Translations under genes and position numbers: made by a program
Part shown: positions 1 through 11,760 of the stretch, in pieces
How positions within the stretch are numbered: position 1 is the stretch's first letter
How the letters are laid out: every line of letters starts with the position of its first letter
Origin: Desulfuromonas sp.
Lineage (GTDB): Bacteria; Desulfobacterota; Desulfuromonadia; Desulfuromonadales; BM501
NCBI RefSeq assembly: GCF_002868845.1
Contig: NZ_PKUB01000009.1
Coordinates: 28,767 to 92,766 of the forward strand
DNA: 64,000 nucleotides
Reading direction: 5' to 3'
The notes under the pieces: generated by a model
The model's input: the letters and a program-made list of their open reading frames with translations, nothing else
Databases searched by the model: none
Told to the model about the DNA's origin: nothing

Positions 1-492
<492 letters not shown>

Positions 493-510
493 CCCTGCCC
501 CAACGGACAT

Positions 511-542
511 AAAAAAGCCCGCGGCGTGCCGCGGGCTTTTTT
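511..542 (+). terminator. Rho-independent terminator after eno
   Basis: GCCCGCGG and CCGCGGGC form a perfect GC-rich stem with a 4-base loop, followed by a run of T. A run of A on the 5' side could let it work in both directions. It starts about 20 bases after the enolase stop codon. Confidence 0.92.
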
Positions 543-734
543 ATGTCCTTCAACCCAAACGAAATGTTTTCCCCTGGGGACGCAGACCTGTGATGCAAAG
601 CTCAAAACAGGGGAATACCACGCCCGATTCTCAGATCGTCAATCTTTGCGCCCCTTCCCGCCTCCTGGCCGGATCTGCGTTATAGAGCGGCGGATTTCGG
701 TCCACCTTTTGCGCGTTTTGTGCATTCCTTTTTC

Positions 735-1157
735 TTACTTTCCGGGATGGAGCCGAAAGGTTCCGCCCTCCCGGATTCGGCTGAGAGCCCCGGCGGCATC
801 CATCTCCCGAAGAAGGCCCTGAAAGCGCCGCCGGGGTTCGTTGGGAAAGAGCGGATACAGATCGGTCTGCAAGATGCCGGGGTGCTCCCGCAAGACCTCC
901 AGGATACGTTCCTCGATGGTCGTCTGGACCGGGTCCTCTGGGACAACTATCGGAGGCGGTTCGCGGTCGGATTCAGGCCCTGCGGCCTCGGCACCACCAC
1001 CGTCTGAACCGTCCTTTACGATCTCTGTTTCTGGTTCACTCGAGACACACTCCCTCAACTCGCCGCGGATCTCCTCCTCAAGGTCCTTTAATTTTCGACA
1101 GGAAAAATAGCCGAAAACGACAACCCCAACGGCAACGATCCAGAAAACCACTCCCAT
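735..1157 (-). CDS. Small membrane-anchored protein with winged-helix-like C-terminus
   Basis: This is a 140-residue protein of unknown function. Residues 1-17 are a hydrophobic segment (MGVVFWIVAVGVVVFGYF) that should anchor it in the membrane. An acidic Glu-rich linker follows, to about residue 70. The last 65 residues (TIEERILEVLREHPGILQTDLYPLF...FQGLLREMDAAGALSRI..GTFRL) have the helix-helix-helix-wing rhythm of winged-helix DNA-binding folds. I chose the internal ATG at 1157 because the ftsH stop codon ends at 1159. A longer reading frame would run into ftsH and add residues unlike the rest. Its position directly behind ftsH suggests co-transcription. The winged-helix reading is inference from pattern only. 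Confidence 0.7.
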   Translation of the reverse strand: MGVVFWIVAVGVVVFGYFSCRKLKDLEEEIRGELRECVSSEPETEIVKDGSDGGGAEAAGPESDREPPPIVVPEDPVQTTIEERILEVLREHPGILQTDLYPLFPNEPRRRFQGLLREMDAAGALSRIREGGTFRLHPGK

Positions 1158-1158
1158 A

Positions 1159-3096
1159 TCATTCCTCCCCGGCAGAGACCTGCCCATGCGAACCACCGCG
1201 CTCCTCCACTGGGGAGGTCCGGGTTCCCGTCTCGGAATCGGTTTCGACCCGGCCGAGGACCTCTTCTACACGGTCTTTTCCCAAAACTTCCTCTTCCAGC
1301 AGGGCCTCTGCCAACGCATCCAGGCCCGAACGATTCTCACCAATAATCATATCGGCGGTCTGCTCCCCTTTCTTTATGAGCTTCTCGATCTCCTGGTCGA
1401 TCAGCCAGGCCATCTGTTCGCTAAAGGTCTTCTCCGCCGCCAGCTTCCGCCCCAGGAAAGGATGCTCCTCGCCACGGTTGAAGGTGACCGGGCCGATCTT
1501 CTCGCTCATCCCCCATTGGCACACCATCTTCTCCGCCAGTTCCGTCACCTGCTTCAGGTCGCTCTGAGCACCGGTGGAGAATTCGCCGAACACAGCCTTT
1601 TCCGCGGCCCGCCCGCCGAGGCTGACCCCGATGCGGGTCATGAGGTAGCCCCGGCCGTAGTGGTAGCGATCGTCCTGTGGTAGTTGCTGGGTCATCCCCA
1701 GAGCCTGCCCCCTGGGGATGATGGTGACCTTGTGGATGGGATCGGCACCGGGCAGATTCCTGGCCACGATGGTATGGCCTGCTTCATGATAGGCGGTGAT
1801 CCGCTTCTCCTCCTCGGAAAGGAAGAGTTTGCGCTCCGCACCCATCAGCACCTTGTCCTTGGCCCGTTCCAAGTGATCCATAACGACCAACTCCCGATCC
1901 TCCCGGGCGGCGATCAGGGCGGCCTCGTTGGTCAGGTTCTCAAGGTCGGCCCCGCACATCCCCGGGGTGCCGCGGGCGATCAACTCCAGATCGACGTCAT
2001 CGCCGAGAGGAATGCGACGGGTGTGGACCTTGAGAATGCCGAGGCGCGCCCGCCAGTCGGGCCGGTCGAGGACAACCTGCCGGTCGAAGCGCCCCGGGCG
2101 CAACAGGGCCGAATCGAGAACGTCGGGCCGGTTGGTGGCCGACATGACAATGACCTCTTCGTGGGTCTCGAAGCCGTCGAGTTCGGCCAGAAGCTGGTTG
2201 AGGGTCTGCTCCCGCTCGTCATTCCCCCCCCCGAGACCGGTCCCCCTGGCCCTGCCGACGGCGTCGAGTTCATCGATAAAGATGATGCTGGGGGAATTCT
2301 TTTTGGCATTGTTGAAAAGGTCCCGGACCCGGCTGGCCCCAACCCCCACGAACATTTCGATAAACTGGGAGGCGGAAATGGAGAAAAAGGGAACCCCCGC
2401 CTCCCCGGCGACCGCCTTGGCCATCAGGGTCTTTCCTGTCCCCGGCGGTCCGGCCAGAAGGACGCCGCGGGGCACCTTCCCGCCGAGGCGGGTGAATTTG
2501 TCCGGGTTGCGCAAAAAATCGACCACCTCGCCGAGTTCCTGTTTCGCCTCCTCCAACCCGGCCACGTCCTTGAAGGTCACGCTGGAGGACTCCCGGGTAT
2601 AGAGATGGGCCCCCGATTTGGAAAAGCTCCCCATGATCCCGCCTCCGCCCGCCCCCTTGCTACGCATTCCTTTCAGGATGAACCACCAGACCCCGATGAT
2701 CAGCACCCAGGGGATCAGGTAGAGCAAGGCCGTGGCCCAGGGCGAAGGCTCCTCCTCGGGCAGGACATGGACCTCCACGTCCCTGCTGGCTAACTCTGCG
2801 AGGAGCTGGGGGTCTTGAAAAGGCGGCAGGGTGGTCTGGAATTGCATGAAATGGGGGGCGGGAACGGCCCTCTGCGCGTCTCCGACCAGGATAGCCTCCC
2901 TGAACTTCCCGGCAATGGCCGTCCCCTGAAAAGTGACCTCGAGGAGGTTGTCCTGTCTCAGCTCGTGTTTAAATCGGCTGTAACTGATGGAAGCGACCAG
3001 GGTCGGTTCCCGGGGCGCGAATGTCACATACAGGTAATTGAACACCAGGATCAGCAGGAGGATGAAAAAGACCTGTTTCCAGGCGTTTTTATTCAT
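1159..3096 (-). CDS. ftsH: ATP-dependent zinc metalloprotease FtsH
   Basis: This is a 645-residue membrane-bound AAA+ protease that degrades membrane and regulatory proteins. The first TM segment is at about residues 9-27. A periplasmic loop follows, then a second TM ([21 protein letters not shown]) at about 120-142. The AAA+ module has Walker A GPPGTGKT at about 215, Walker [12 protein letters not shown], and the second region of homology ([21 protein letters not shown]). The peptidase domain carries the zinc motif HEAGH at about 440. The C-terminal tail is acidic and divergent. Length is normal for the family. The gene is followed within one base by a small membrane protein gene. FtsH in gram-negatives often controls LpxC, and Kdo and Lpt genes occur later in this window, but no direct link is visible. 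Confidence 0.97.
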   Translation of the reverse strand: MNKNAWKQVFFILLLILVFNYLYVTFAPREPTLVASISYSRFKHELRQDNLLEVTFQGTAIAGKFREAILVGDAQRAVPAPHFMQFQTTLPPFQDPQLLAELASRDVEVHVLPEEEPSPWATALLYLIPWVLIIGVWWFILKGMRSKGAGGGGIMGSFSKSGAHLYTRESSSVTFKDVAGLEEAKQELGEVVDFLRNPDKFTRLGGKVPRGVLLAGPPGTGKTLMAKAVAGEAGVPFFSISASQFIEMFVGVGASRVRDLFNNAKKNSPSIIFIDELDAVGRARGTGLGGGNDEREQTLNQLLAELDGFETHEEVIVMSATNRPDVLDSALLRPGRFDRQVVLDRPDWRARLGILKVHTRRIPLGDDVDLELIARGTPGMCGADLENLTNEAALIAAREDRELVVMDHLERAKDKVLMGAERKLFLSEEEKRITAYHEAGHTIVARNLPGADPIHKVTIIPRGQALGMTQQLPQDDRYHYGRGYLMTRIGVSLGGRAAEKAVFGEFSTGAQSDLKQVTELAEKMVCQWGMSEKIGPVTFNRGEEHPFLGRKLAAEKTFSEQMAWLIDQEIEKLIKKGEQTADMIIGENRSGLDALAEALLEEEVLGKDRVEEVLGRVETDSETGTRTSPVEERGGSHGQVSAGEE

Positions 3097-3199
3097 ATTC
3101 TCTCCGCCGGCGAGACAAGTGGGTTGACATATCGGGCACTTATCAGTCTATCAGGGCAGGACAACGGGGCAACTTGGGCCCTATGCCAGACCAGAAGAC

Positions 3200-3229
3200 A
3201 AAAAGGCGGCGGGGAATTCCCGCCGCCTT
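3200..3229 (-). terminator. Rho-independent terminator after the zinc-ribbon gene
   Basis: GGCGGCGGG and CCCGCCGCC form a 9-bp stem. Read on the minus strand it is followed by TTTTT. It lies about 20 bases downstream of the zinc-ribbon gene and separates it from ftsH. Confidence 0.85.
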
Positions 3230-3247
3230 GAACCATATATCCGTCTC

Positions 3248-3547
3248 TCAGTCTTTTTCCCCTTTGAACCATTTGTCGAACCAGGTTCGATGGTCCTTCT
3301 CGGCGAGCAGCTGCAGATCACGGGGCCCCAACCAAACCCCACCGCACCCGGGACACTTGTCGAGGGGGACCCCGCGAAAGGTCAGGGGGTCGATGGGATC
3401 CCCGCACTTGGGGCAACGGTTACGGCAGCACTCCCGAACAACCTGCTCCCGTGCGGTCTCCTTCATCTTCTGAATTTTTTCTTTCTCCTGCTTGTAGATA
3501 AACTCGTTTTCCAGGGCCTTTTTTCGCTCGTCCCACACATTTGTCAT
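3248..3547 (-). CDS. TFIIB-type zinc-ribbon protein
   Basis: This is a small 99-residue cytoplasmic protein. The N-terminal half is charged and helical (about residues 5-38, rich in Lys and Glu). It is followed by one compact zinc ribbon: CPKCGDPIDPLTFRGVPLDKCPGCGGVWL at about residues 45-73, with two CxxC pairs. This spacing and the GVWL ending match the zf-TFIIB family found in many bacteria, whose function is not known. A further Cys pair (RECCRNRC) precedes the ribbon. It sits alone between the ftsH unit and the Cas6-like gene, and has its own terminator. Confidence 0.85.
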   Translation of the reverse strand: MTNVWDERKKALENEFIYKQEKEKIQKMKETAREQVVRECCRNRCPKCGDPIDPLTFRGVPLDKCPGCGGVWLGPRDLQLLAEKDHRTWFDKWFKGEKD

Positions 3548-3664
3548 GGCAGCTCCCCCCGAAGTGATGTTCTATTTTAATGAAGTATAACGCGGTTTAC
3601 GAGGCTTTCAAGTCCTGCAAAAAGCCGTACGCCATCCTTCATAAGAAGCCATGACCTGAGGACA

Positions 3665-4621
3665 CTAGCGGCTGGCGGAACGACCGGAAAGGGAGAAGTG
3701 GCCTGCTCCGTAGGCCGCCCCCTTGCCAATATTGAACAGAGAGGCGAGCCTCAGCACCCAGTCGACCTCCCCGAGGCTCTTTGCCCCCAGAATCATCGAT
3801 CCGGCCAGTCCCCCCAAATCCTGCTCTTTCACTCCTTCCCCCAGGACCCGCCAGTCCCGCCAGGCCAGGGTGCTTTCCAAAACCTCCACCTGCCGGGCTG
3901 AAGCCAGGAGAGGGCTTGAATCGCTGACGACCTCCAGGTCGCAATGGGCAAAAAGCATGGAGGTCACCCTGCGCAGCAGAAAGGGGAATATTTGGGAGAA
4001 ACTGGCCCGGAAGAGGGGCCGTCCCTGGGACATCACGCGGGCGGGTGTGACAAAGTCCATGGCCACATTCTCCGCCAGGTCATCCTGAACCTCGAGCCAC
4101 CACAGGGCATCTTGAATCGGAAGGACCCAACGTCCGATCCTCTGCCCCTCGTCCCAAATCCTTACCTTCTCCCCGCCGGAAGCCACGGCTTCAACCGCCA
4201 CCAGGTCGAAGAGCCCCTGTCCTCTGTGAAAGCCGACCGGCCCGAGCGCCCTCAGGGCTTTGGCAAAGGCTTCCACCAGGTGCCGCCCGTTCCCCCAGAA
4301 CAGTACCGGCAATTCCAGCTGATCGCCCATTTCAAAATCATGGGGAAATCCGCAACCGGGCGGATGTATGACGAAGGGGGGCCCCGGCCGCTGAAACCGG
4401 CGAAGTGCGACCGGATCTGAACTCAGCGGGGGCTCAAAGAGAAGGGCCAACCTCTCCCGACCTCCCGGCTCCATATCAAGGGCTGAACGGGCGGCCTGCC
4501 GGAGATCGCGCCGCATTCGCAACAAGGCTTCCTCGGTCAGATGGAAATCGTCCAAAAATTCCAGACGAAAGATCAAAGAAGAGAACTCTGCCGCTCGCAA
4601 CTGCTCGGGTGCGCCACCCAT
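3665..4621 (-). CDS. Cas6-like RAMP protein (CRISPR pre-crRNA endoribonuclease family), solitary
   Basis: This is a 318-residue protein whose C-terminus matches the Cas6/RAMP pattern. There is a glycine-rich stretch (GGLAGSMILGA), then LRLASLFNIGKGAAYGAGHFSL, which fits the family's closing element of the type LL..G...GKGT.fGlG.f.L. The N-terminal part (LIFRLEFLDDFHL...GGRERLALLFEPPLSSDP, then PFVIHPP and GDQLELPVLFWGNG) also fits the first ferredoxin-like domain of this family. Cas6 proteins cut CRISPR precursor RNA near repeat hairpins. There is no CRISPR array or other cas gene in the window; neighbours are sdhCAB and a zinc-ribbon gene. It may serve a distant array or have another RNA role. 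It ends in TAG, just after the expected family end. Confidence 0.72.
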   Translation of the reverse strand: MGGAPEQLRAAEFSSLIFRLEFLDDFHLTEEALLRMRRDLRQAARSALDMEPGGRERLALLFEPPLSSDPVALRRFQRPGPPFVIHPPGCGFPHDFEMGDQLELPVLFWGNGRHLVEAFAKALRALGPVGFHRGQGLFDLVAVEAVASGGEKVRIWDEGQRIGRWVLPIQDALWWLEVQDDLAENVAMDFVTPARVMSQGRPLFRASFSQIFPFLLRRVTSMLFAHCDLEVVSDSSPLLASARQVEVLESTLAWRDWRVLGEGVKEQDLGGLAGSMILGAKSLGEVDWVLRLASLFNIGKGAAYGAGHFSLSGRSASR

Positions 4622-4669
4622 ACCTCACCTCCCCGGGGCCGATAATTAGTCCACTGAAACTTCCGCACG

Positions 4670-4702
4670 AAAAAAAGGGGCGAAGGAATGACCCTTCGCC
4701 CC
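4670..4702 (-). terminator. Rho-independent terminator, sdhCAB side
   Basis: GGGGCGAAGG and CCTTCGCCCC form a perfect 10-bp stem. On the minus strand it is followed by a run of seven T. It is the second of two hairpins behind sdhB and insulates sdhCAB from the Cas6-like gene. Confidence 0.9.
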
Positions 4703-4728
4703 AGAGCATGTTTCCATGCGAGCTAAGC

Positions 4729-4756
4729 AAAAGGGGTCTCCCGGAGACGACCCCTT
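4729..4756 (-). terminator. First terminator-like hairpin directly after sdhB
   Basis: The arms AAGGGGTC and GACCCCTT pair, with TTTT following on the minus strand. It begins 9 bases after the sdhB stop codon. Together with the hairpin at 4670-4702 it makes a tandem terminator. Confidence 0.75.
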
Positions 4757-4764
4757 GATTATTA

Positions 4765-7427
<2,663 letters not shown>

Positions 7428-7439
7428 GATGAAATCTCC

Positions 7440-8117
7440 CTAAATTTTGACGAAGCCCACGATAATGAGGACGGGGATGGCAATGTACCCTAGAAGGACC
7501 ACAAAACCGAAGGCCTTGCTGGCCATCCCGATCCCGTCGATGGTCCGGTCGTTGTTCCACCCCATGGTCTGGAAAAAGCTGCCAAAACCGTGACTCACGT
7601 GGAGGAAGAGGAAGACCATGGCAGCGACGTAGACGAGGGCGATGAACAGCTTCTGGAAACTGAGGACGACCATGGAGAAGACATCGAGCCGGTTCATGGC
7701 GTCGAGCGGCAGGTTGTGGGCCGAAATCTCCGGGTTGGATACCTGCACGGTAAAGTGAAGCAGGTGGTAGATCAGGAAGATCAGCAGAACGAGGCCGGAC
7801 CAGATCATGGTCCGGGCGCCGATGGTGGTGCGCAGGTTCTGCTTCTGTACATAGCTGCCGGGGCGGGCGGCGCGGTTTTCCAGGGTCAGCTGGACGCCCA
7901 TAACGATGTGCAGGGCAAAGACAGCAAGCATGACCAGCCGGAAAATCCATACCAGGGGCCCGAGGGCATGAAGGTGCTCCGCATAGGCGTTGATGCCGTC
8001 GGGACCGGCAAATATCGATGAGTTACCGAGCAGATGAACGATGATGAAGCTGATCAAGATCAGGCCGGTACAGGCCATCAAGATCTTTCTGCCCACAGAA
8101 CTATTCGTAAGTAGCAT
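7440..8117 (-). CDS. sdhC: Succinate dehydrogenase/fumarate reductase cytochrome b subunit
   Basis: This 225-residue membrane anchor carries heme b and the quinone site. Five hydrophobic helices are visible: MACTGLILISFIIVHLL (about 14-30), WIFRLVMLAVFALHIVMG (about 57-74), WSGLVLLIFLIYHLLHF (about 107-123), LFIALVYVAAMVFLFLHVSHG (about 155-175) and the C-terminal VVLLGYIAIPVLIIVGFV. Histidines inside the helices (about residues 27, 70, 119 and 172) are candidate axial ligands for two hemes, as in the diheme Wolinella/Geobacter type. It is the first gene of sdhCAB and is preceded by an AAGGGA ribosome site. It stops with TAG. Confidence 0.93.
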   Translation of the reverse strand: MLLTNSSVGRKILMACTGLILISFIIVHLLGNSSIFAGPDGINAYAEHLHALGPLVWIFRLVMLAVFALHIVMGVQLTLENRAARPGSYVQKQNLRTTIGARTMIWSGLVLLIFLIYHLLHFTVQVSNPEISAHNLPLDAMNRLDVFSMVVLSFQKLFIALVYVAAMVFLFLHVSHGFGSFFQTMGWNNDRTIDGIGMASKAFGFVVLLGYIAIPVLIIVGFVKI

Positions 8118-8198
8118 AATTTTAATCCCTTGGAATGAAATTCAAGAGTCTATCAGGGTCGGTGATGTACCGTTTTGAGCCGTATGCAAAGGCTCCCT

Positions 8199-8291
8199 TC
8201 ACAGCCGGGGCGAGGGAATGGTTCCCACGCTTCCGCCTGGACATCTCCAATCCACCACCGGTGGTCCCCGCCAACTGCTGAAACTCTGCAT
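8199..8291 (-). CDS. Possible 30-residue leader peptide upstream of sdhC
   Basis: The short frame starts with ATG preceded by AAGGAGAG at 5-base spacing, one of the strongest ribosome sites in this region. It encodes a 30-residue peptide (MQSFSSWRGPPVVDW...PSPRL) ending in TGA. It lies inside the long leader predicted for sdhC. There is no family match I can name and it may be fortuitous. Its case rests on the start signal and its place between promoter and sdhC. Confidence 0.3.
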   Translation of the reverse strand: MQSFSSWRGPPVVDWRCPGGSVGTIPSPRL

Positions 8292-8396
8292 CTTTTCTCT
8301 CCTTGGGAAAAAGTGACATTGACTTGAATACAAGGGCCCCGCCAAGACCAGCGAGACACACAACACCCTGGCCCTTTGGCAGGACAAAACTGAGTT

Positions 8397-8426
8397 TATC
8401 TACCATCCGCAGAGCGCCGCTGTCAA
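8397..8426 (-). promoter_or_regulatory. Candidate sigma-70 promoter for sdhCAB
   Basis: On the minus strand TTGACA (perfect -35) is followed after 18 bases by TAGATA. Transcription would start near 8390 and leave a leader of about 270 bases before sdhC. The palindrome TGTATACA sits just upstream of the -35 and could bind a regulator. Confidence 0.45.
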
Positions 8427-8541
8427 CCAAAATATGTATACAGTATGCACCTTGTAAAACCCTGTTCTCCTCCTATTCGACCGGGTTCCCACCCCCCTTG
8501 CCCTCCCCTCGGAACGCGATCTTTCCCTCTAAAACCCTTCG

Positions 8542-8570
8542 TTGCCAAAGGTTACCGTTTCTGCTAGAGT
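8542..8570 (+). promoter_or_regulatory. Candidate sigma-70 promoter for tgt
   Basis: TTGCCA (5 of 6 to the -35 consensus), a 17-base spacer, then TAGAGT (4 of 6 to -10). The tgt ATG is 69 bases downstream. Confidence 0.5.
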
Positions 8571-8639
8571 TCTCGCCCAGCTCGTTTCGCAAAGCAGGAC
8601 CGCAACCATCGTCCCCACTCACCATTTCTGGAACCGCCC

Positions 8640-9758
8640 ATGTTTCGTTTCGACCTTTTGACGACCGACCGCACCAGCGCCGCACGCCGGGGCCGTGTGA
8701 CCACCCCCCACGGAGTCATCGAGACGCCGGTTTTCATGCCCGTCGGCACGCACGCAGCGATGAAGGCGATGACCCCGACCCAGGTGGACGAGACCGGCGC
8801 CCAGATCATTCTTTCCAACACCTACCACCTTCATCTCAAGCCGGGCGAGGGGCTGGTTGAAAAAGCCGGCGGCCTTCATCGGTTCATGAACTGGGACAAG
8901 CCGATCCTCACCGACAGCGGCGGGTTCCAGGTCTTTTCACTGCCGAAAAAAAAGATCACCGACACGGGGGTCTTTTTCCGTCACGAGGTCACGGGCGAGG
9001 AGATCTTTCTCGGCCCCGCCGAGGCCATGACCATCCAGAACGCCCTCGGCGCCGACATCATCATGGCCTTCGACGAGTGCATCCCCTTCCCTGCGACTCA
9101 CGACTATGCCGCCACATCGATCAGGAAGACCCTGCGCTGGGCTGAAGAATGCCTCAAGACCCACCGCCGGTCGGACCAGGCCCTCTTCGGCATCGTCCAG
9201 GGGGGGATCTACGAAGACCTGCGCCGCCAGTGCGCCGAGGCCTTGACCGCCATGGATTTCCCCGGCTACGCGGTCGGAGGGGTGAGCGTCGGCGAGGGGC
9301 TCGACCTGCTCAAGCAGGTGGTCGAATACACCGCCCCCTTTCTTCCCGAGAACAAGCCGCGCTACCTGATGGGGGTCGGGCTTCCCGAGGACATCCTCGA
9401 GAGCGTCGAGCGGGGCATGGACATGTTCGACTGCGTTATCCCCACCCGCTACGCCCGCAGCGCCACCCTCTTCACCAGCCGCGGCAAGATCCGCCTCACC
9501 CACCGCCGCTATCGCCGCGATTTTTACCCCGTCGACGCCGCCTGCGACTGCTACTGCTGCAGCAACTTTACCCGGGCCTACCTGCACCACCTGTACAACG
9601 CCAACGAAATCCTCTCCGCCATCCTCGCGGCGATCCACAATGTCCGCTTTTACCAGAACATGATGAGCCGGACCCGGCAGGCCATCGAGAATAACGAGTT
9701 TGCCGCCTTCAAAGCAGAATTCCTCGGCCAATACGGATATACTCCCGCCAAAGGTTGA
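8640..9758 (+). CDS. tgt: tRNA-guanine transglycosylase
   Basis: This 372-residue cytoplasmic enzyme exchanges guanine-34 for the queuosine precursor preQ1 in tRNAs with GUN anticodons. Recognised parts are GVIETPVFMPVGTHAAMKAMTP at about 24-45, the catalytic segment DSGGFQVFSL at about 95, MAFDECIPFP (catalytic and base-recognition region), GIVQGG, and YLMGVGLPEDILESVERGMDMFDCVIPTRYAR. Near the C-terminus is the zinc site CDCYCCSNFTRAYLHHL. Length is normal for bacterial Tgt. No queA or ruv genes are beside it in this window. It reads alone ahead of a helical-repeat protein 31 bases downstream. Confidence 0.97.
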   Translation: MFRFDLLTTDRTSAARRGRVTTPHGVIETPVFMPVGTHAAMKAMTPTQVDETGAQIILSNTYHLHLKPGEGLVEKAGGLHRFMNWDKPILTDSGGFQVFSLPKKKITDTGVFFRHEVTGEEIFLGPAEAMTIQNALGADIIMAFDECIPFPATHDYAATSIRKTLRWAEECLKTHRRSDQALFGIVQGGIYEDLRRQCAEALTAMDFPGYAVGGVSVGEGLDLLKQVVEYTAPFLPENKPRYLMGVGLPEDILESVERGMDMFDCVIPTRYARSATLFTSRGKIRLTHRRYRRDFYPVDAACDCYCCSNFTRAYLHHLYNANEILSAILAAIHNVRFYQNMMSRTRQAIENNEFAAFKAEFLGQYGYTPAKG

Positions 9759-9789
9759 CGGGCACTCGGCCGCATCCCATAATGGACGC

Positions 9790-10599
9790 ATGAGCGATGC
9801 GGACCATAGAGGCGGCCTCGACCCGGGCCTGGCCGGGCGTCTCCGGCTTGCCCTGTCGGCCCGGGGGGACGCCCTCTTCGCGATACTGCAGGATTCCTCC
9901 GGGGACGTCCTGCGCGCCGCGCTGAAAAACCCTCACATCTCCGAAGAACATCTCCTTGCGCTTCTCAAACGCCGCGACCTGTCAGATGCCCTGCTCAAGG
10001 CGCTCTACCAACTTGAGCAGAAGCGCCCCGGCCATCGCCTCAAGGTCGCCCTGGTCCGGAACCCGGCCACCCCCGGGCCGATCGTCCGCAGCCTGCTTCC
10101 CCACCTCCACCTCTTCGAACTGGTTGACCTCTGTTTCCTGCCCGGGGTCACCCCGGATCAGCGCGTGGCCGCCGAGAGGGCCATCGTCCAGCGCCTGGCC
10201 GAGACCGAACTGGGCAATAAGATCACCCTCGCCCGCAGGGCGACGGCGACGGTTGCGGGCGAACTCCTCAAGGAAGGCCACCCGGCCCTGATGGAAGCCT
10301 GCCTGTCCAATCCCAGGCTGAAAGAAGTCTCCATCCTGCAACTCCTCCAGGGACCCCACGGAACCGCCGCGTCGATCTCCGCGGCGGCCCGTCACCCCCG
10401 GTGGAAAAACCGGCCCAACGTGCGCCTCGCTATCCTCAAAAACCGCAAGACCCCGGCGGTCTGGTTCACCCTTTTCCTGCCCCGCCTCAAGCCCAGCGAC
10501 ATCAACAACCTTCTCGCCTCCCCCCGCCTGACTCCGCGCCAGAAGGGTCTGATCCGCGAAGAGCTGAAGAAGCGGGGCTATATGGACAAGAAGAGATGA
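9790..10599 (+). CDS. Helical-repeat (HEAT-like) protein of unknown function
   Basis: This is a 269-residue protein with no enzymatic motif. It is built of short helix pairs such as GDVLRAALKNPHISEEHLLALLKRRDLSDALLKALY, VALVRNPATPGPIVRSLLPHL, HPALMEACLSNPRLKEVSILQLL and VRLAILKNRKTPAVWFTLF. The recurring alternation of N-P-x-(T/I)-x-x-x-(I/L)-(V/L) steps is typical of alpha-solenoid scaffolds. I take the ATG at 9790 because the preceding in-frame residues overlap the end of tgt and look random. The stop codon overlaps the start of the next glycosyltransferase gene by 4 bases (ATGA), so the two are translationally coupled. A scaffold or regulatory role is inference. Confidence 0.75.
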   Translation: MSDADHRGGLDPGLAGRLRLALSARGDALFAILQDSSGDVLRAALKNPHISEEHLLALLKRRDLSDALLKALYQLEQKRPGHRLKVALVRNPATPGPIVRSLLPHLHLFELVDLCFLPGVTPDQRVAAERAIVQRLAETELGNKITLARRATATVAGELLKEGHPALMEACLSNPRLKEVSILQLLQGPHGTAASISAAARHPRWKNRPNVRLAILKNRKTPAVWFTLFLPRLKPSDINNLLASPRLTPRQKGLIREELKKRGYMDKKR

Positions 10600-11744
10600 C
10601 AGCCCTGCTCACGGCCCTCGCCTTCGGCACTCTCGGCTTTTTTGCCGCCTTCGCTGCCGCCCTCTTCGGGAGCAGGGGATACCGCCTGAACCTTGGGACC
10701 GTCGCCCCCTGCAAGGTCTGCCCCCCGGTTTCGGTCATCATCGCCGCCCGCAACGAACAGCGCAACATCGCCGAAGCCCTGAGTTCGGTCATGGCACAGG
10801 ACTACCCGGCCAAAGAGATCGTCGTCGTCAACGACCGATCGACAGACGCCACCGGCGCCATCCTCGAGGAACTCGGGGCGAACGGTCCCCAACTGCACGT
10901 CGTCACCGTCACAGACCTGCCCCCGGGCTGGCTGGGCAAGAACCACGCCTTGTGGCTCGGCGCGCAAAGGGCGCAGGGGGACATCCTGCTCTTCACCGAT
11001 GCGGACGTGGTCATGGAGCCTTCGGCTGTCTCCAGAGCTGTCTCCTATATGGAGCGCACCGGCATCGACCATCTGGCGGTTGGGCCGGAGGTCGCAATGA
11101 AGGGATGGATCCTCAACTGCTTCGCGGCGGCCTTCATGATTTTCTTCACCCTCTACGCCCGGCCCTGGGCCGTCCGCAATCCGAAGAGCGGCGCCCACAT
11201 CGGCATCGGCGCCTTCAACATGGTGCGCCGGAAGGCCTACCAACACGCAGGAGGGCACCGGGCGATCGCCATGCGCCCAGACGACGACATGAAACTCGGC
11301 AAGCTGATCAAGAAAAAGAGATTCCGCCAGGACCTGCTGGCGGGAAGGGGAATGCTGCGGGTGGAGTGGTACGCTTCGGCGGGGGAGATGGTGCGGGGGC
11401 TGGAGAAAAACACCTTCGCCGGGGTGAACTACAACTGGGCTCTGCTGATCGCCGGAACCCTCGCCTGCCTGCTCGGCTTCGCATGGCCCTTCGCGGCGGT
11501 CCTGCTGACCTCGGGGATCACCTGGTGGTGCAACCTGGGCGTCGTCGGGGCCATCTGCCTGATCTACTTCGAGTGCGCCTCCGCCAACGGCATCCGGCTC
11601 CGCTACGGCCTCGGCCTGCCCCTGGCGACCCTGCTCTTCGTCTACGTGCTGTGGCGCTCGGCGATCGTGATCACCCTGAAAGGGGGGATCGACTGGCGGG
11701 GGACCCACTACGGGCTGGAGGAGCTGAAAAAGAACCGGGTCTAG
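10596..11744 (+). CDS. Family 2 glycosyltransferase, membrane-associated
   Basis: This is a 382-residue GT-A fold glycosyltransferase. An N-terminal hydrophobic segment (about 1-22) is followed by PPVSVIIAARNEQRNI at about 45-60, the nucleotide site VVVNDRSTD at about 80, the metal-binding FTDADVVM at about 135, and an acceptor-side acidic motif RPDDDMKLG at about 230. Three or more TM helices close the protein (LLIAGTLACLLGFAWPFAAVLL, WWCNLGVVGAICLIYF, LPLATLLFVYVLW). The layout resembles HpnB/CrtQ-type enzymes that glycosylate lipids such as hopanoids or carotenoids. The substrate cannot be named and no hopanoid genes are nearby. The start overlaps the upstream stop. It ends with TAG and converges on the outer-membrane protein gene. 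Confidence 0.88.
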   Translation: MTALLTALAFGTLGFFAAFAAALFGSRGYRLNLGTVAPCKVCPPVSVIIAARNEQRNIAEALSSVMAQDYPAKEIVVVNDRSTDATGAILEELGANGPQLHVVTVTDLPPGWLGKNHALWLGAQRAQGDILLFTDADVVMEPSAVSRAVSYMERTGIDHLAVGPEVAMKGWILNCFAAAFMIFFTLYARPWAVRNPKSGAHIGIGAFNMVRRKAYQHAGGHRAIAMRPDDDMKLGKLIKKKRFRQDLLAGRGMLRVEWYASAGEMVRGLEKNTFAGVNYNWALLIAGTLACLLGFAWPFAAVLLTSGITWWCNLGVVGAICLIYFECASANGIRLRYGLGLPLATLLFVYVLWRSAIVITLKGGIDWRGTHYGLEELKKNRV

Positions 11745-11760
11745 GCAAGTCCGGCCTGCC

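Larger units (their letters stand above)
8118..8639. other. Divergent intergenic region between sdhC and tgt
   Basis: The stretch of about 520 bases has no long gene that I trust. It holds candidate promoters for sdhC (8397-8426, minus) and tgt (8542-8570, plus). An sdh leader of about 270 bases contains a short frame with a strong ribosome site, and palindromes such as ACCACCGGTGGT. Another palindrome, TGTATACA, lies just upstream of the sdh -35 box. Nothing else in it is recognised. Confidence 0.6.

Noticed and set aside
3614..3664. Read-through extension of the Cas6-like protein past its TAG
   Set aside because: Only 17 unrelated codons follow before TGA, and the family normally ends just before the TAG.
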